Assembly (NCBI GenBank): GCA_963742585.1
Contig: CAVUMI010000005.1
Location: 186,001-250,000 of the forward strand
DNA from: JACDEA01 sp963742585
GTDB taxonomy: Bacteria > Actinomycetota > Acidimicrobiia > Acidimicrobiales > JACDEA01
DNA: 64,000 nt
Direction of reading: 5' to 3'
Within the stretch, counting starts at the first letter, position 1. Each line of letters starts with the position of its first letter. A model generated the notes under the pieces. The model saw only the letters and a list, made by a program, of their open reading frames with translations, had not been told where the DNA came from and did not search any database. Below, one piece after another: positions 63,486 to 64,000 of this stretch. A program made the translations under genes and the position numbers.

Positions 63486-64000
63486 TCACTCGAACTCGCG
63501 CGACTCCCACCAGGGATACCAGTCGGGCATGCCGTCGCTGATGTTCATGGCGAACTGCGGTGGGCGCTTCTCGAGGAACGACATCACGCCTTCGCGGACG
63601 TCGACGCTGGCGCCGCGCGTGTCGATCGCGCGCGAGTCGATCTTGTGCGCCTCCATCGGGTGGTCGGCTCCCAGCATGCGCCACAGCATCTGGCGTGAGA
63701 GCGCCACGGAAACCGGCGCCGTGTTCTCGGCGATCTCCTTCGCCAGCGCGTTGGCCACACCCAGCAGCTCGGCCTTGGGATGGAGGCTGCGGACCAGCCC
63801 GGCCTCGAGCGCCTCGGTGGCGGGGAACACCCGCCCGGTCGCCACCCACTCCATGGCCCGGCTGATGCCGACGGCGCGGGTGAGGAACCACGAGGACGCC
63901 GCCTCCGGGACGAGACCGCGCCGGGCGAAGACAAAACCGATCTTGGCGTCGTTGGCGGCGAGCCGGATGTCCATCGGCAACGTCATGGTCACGCCGACGC
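63486..64000 (-). CDS. Enoyl-CoA hydratase/isomerase family protein, C-terminal part (5' end outside window)
   Basis: The frame is open at the window end and gives 171 or so C-terminal residues. Crotonase-fold motifs are TMTLPMDIRLAANDAKIGFVFARRGLVPEAASSWFL (the second half of the oxyanion-hole region and the active-site Glu loop), RAMEWVATGRVFPATEALEAGLV, and VREGVMSFLEKRPPQF. This subgroup is common in actinobacterial fatty acid or steroid side-chain degradation. The first third, with the other active-site residue, is not in the window. It converges on the ABC exporter pair. Confidence 0.88.
   Translation of the reverse strand, partial: VGVTMTLPMDIRLAANDAKIGFVFARRGLVPEAASSWFLTRAVGISRAMEWVATGRVFPATEALEAGLVRSLHPKAELLGVANALAKEIAENTAPVSVALSRQMLWRMLGADHPMEAHKIDSRAIDTRGASVDVREGVMSFLEKRPPQFAMNISDGMPDWYPWWESREFE

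Noticed and set aside
1..64000. tRNA, rRNA, CRISPR array, insertion sequence or prophage
   Set aside because: I saw no cloverleaf-like tail, rRNA motif, regularly spaced repeats, transposase or phage structural gene in either strand.

Overview
This is one 64-kb stretch of very GC-rich, tightly packed bacterial chromosome. The gene content points to an aerobic, soil- or water-type actinobacterium, probably an uncultured Acidimicrobiia-like lineage. The evidence is a DUF222/HNH (13E12-type) gene, a TetR regulator, acyl-CoA dehydrogenases, a Baeyer-Villiger-type monooxygenase, a P450, CocE-type hydrolases, many GTG/TTG starts and pervasive ATGA stop-start overlaps. The lineage is an inference; no rRNA or tRNA gene is visible. 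There is no insertion sequence, CRISPR array or prophage.

Layout. (1) 1-1751: the end of an L-rhamnose isomerase gene and a rhamnulokinase gene, closed by a strong hairpin. (2) 1920-3113: a frame-broken DUF222/HNH gene on the minus strand. (3) 3434-15963: one long plus-strand operon that looks like a rhamnoside uptake and cleavage unit. It holds a PhyH dioxygenase, a small lipoprotein, an MFS-LivF fusion, a LivH-LivM-LivG fusion, a GH78 alpha-L-rhamnosidase, a Liv-type binding lipoprotein, a second PhyH dioxygenase and a Tat-exported protein. (4) 16039-22968: GH127 beta-L-arabinofuranosidase and CocE/NonD hydrolase (minus), divergent from aldose 1-epimerase, BVMO and a third PhyH dioxygenase. 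Together, (1), (3) and (4) suggest import and dismantling of rhamnose/arabinose-decorated plant or microbial metabolites, with sugar going to RhaI/RhaB and the aglycone to oxygenases. (5) 22965-38824: mixed housekeeping and accessory genes, including two SpoIIE-type phosphatases, a secreted LPxTG-bearing M19-like protein, hemolysin III, fatty acid hydroxylase and TetR. (6) 38864-51307: a run of unusual fusions (cNMP-binding/Lon-like protease, split-barrel/UbiA, DedA/PAP2, CruF-like/beta-lactamase) plus CDGSH, P450, VOC and thiolase-like genes. (7) 51313-59718: an acyl-CoA dehydrogenase and a second Liv operon on the minus strand. (8) 59802-63420: a pair of ABC exporters; 63486-64000: the C-terminal part of an enoyl-CoA hydratase.

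A major caveat: many genes, above all at 5.4-15.9 kb and 54-59.4 kb, are broken by single-base frameshifts. Wherever the break can be placed it is almost always one EXTRA base, and the protein family motif continues exactly in the next frame. This looks like residual insertion error in a long-read assembly, not gene decay. I therefore give each such gene as one reconstructed span and mention the breaks.

Sequence elements outside genes include two copies of a long perfect or near-perfect hairpin (38864-38924 and 52599-52653), a small triplet-rich repeat inserted in frame in three proteins, a TetR operator candidate on the tetR start codon, and several bidirectional terminator-like hairpins.
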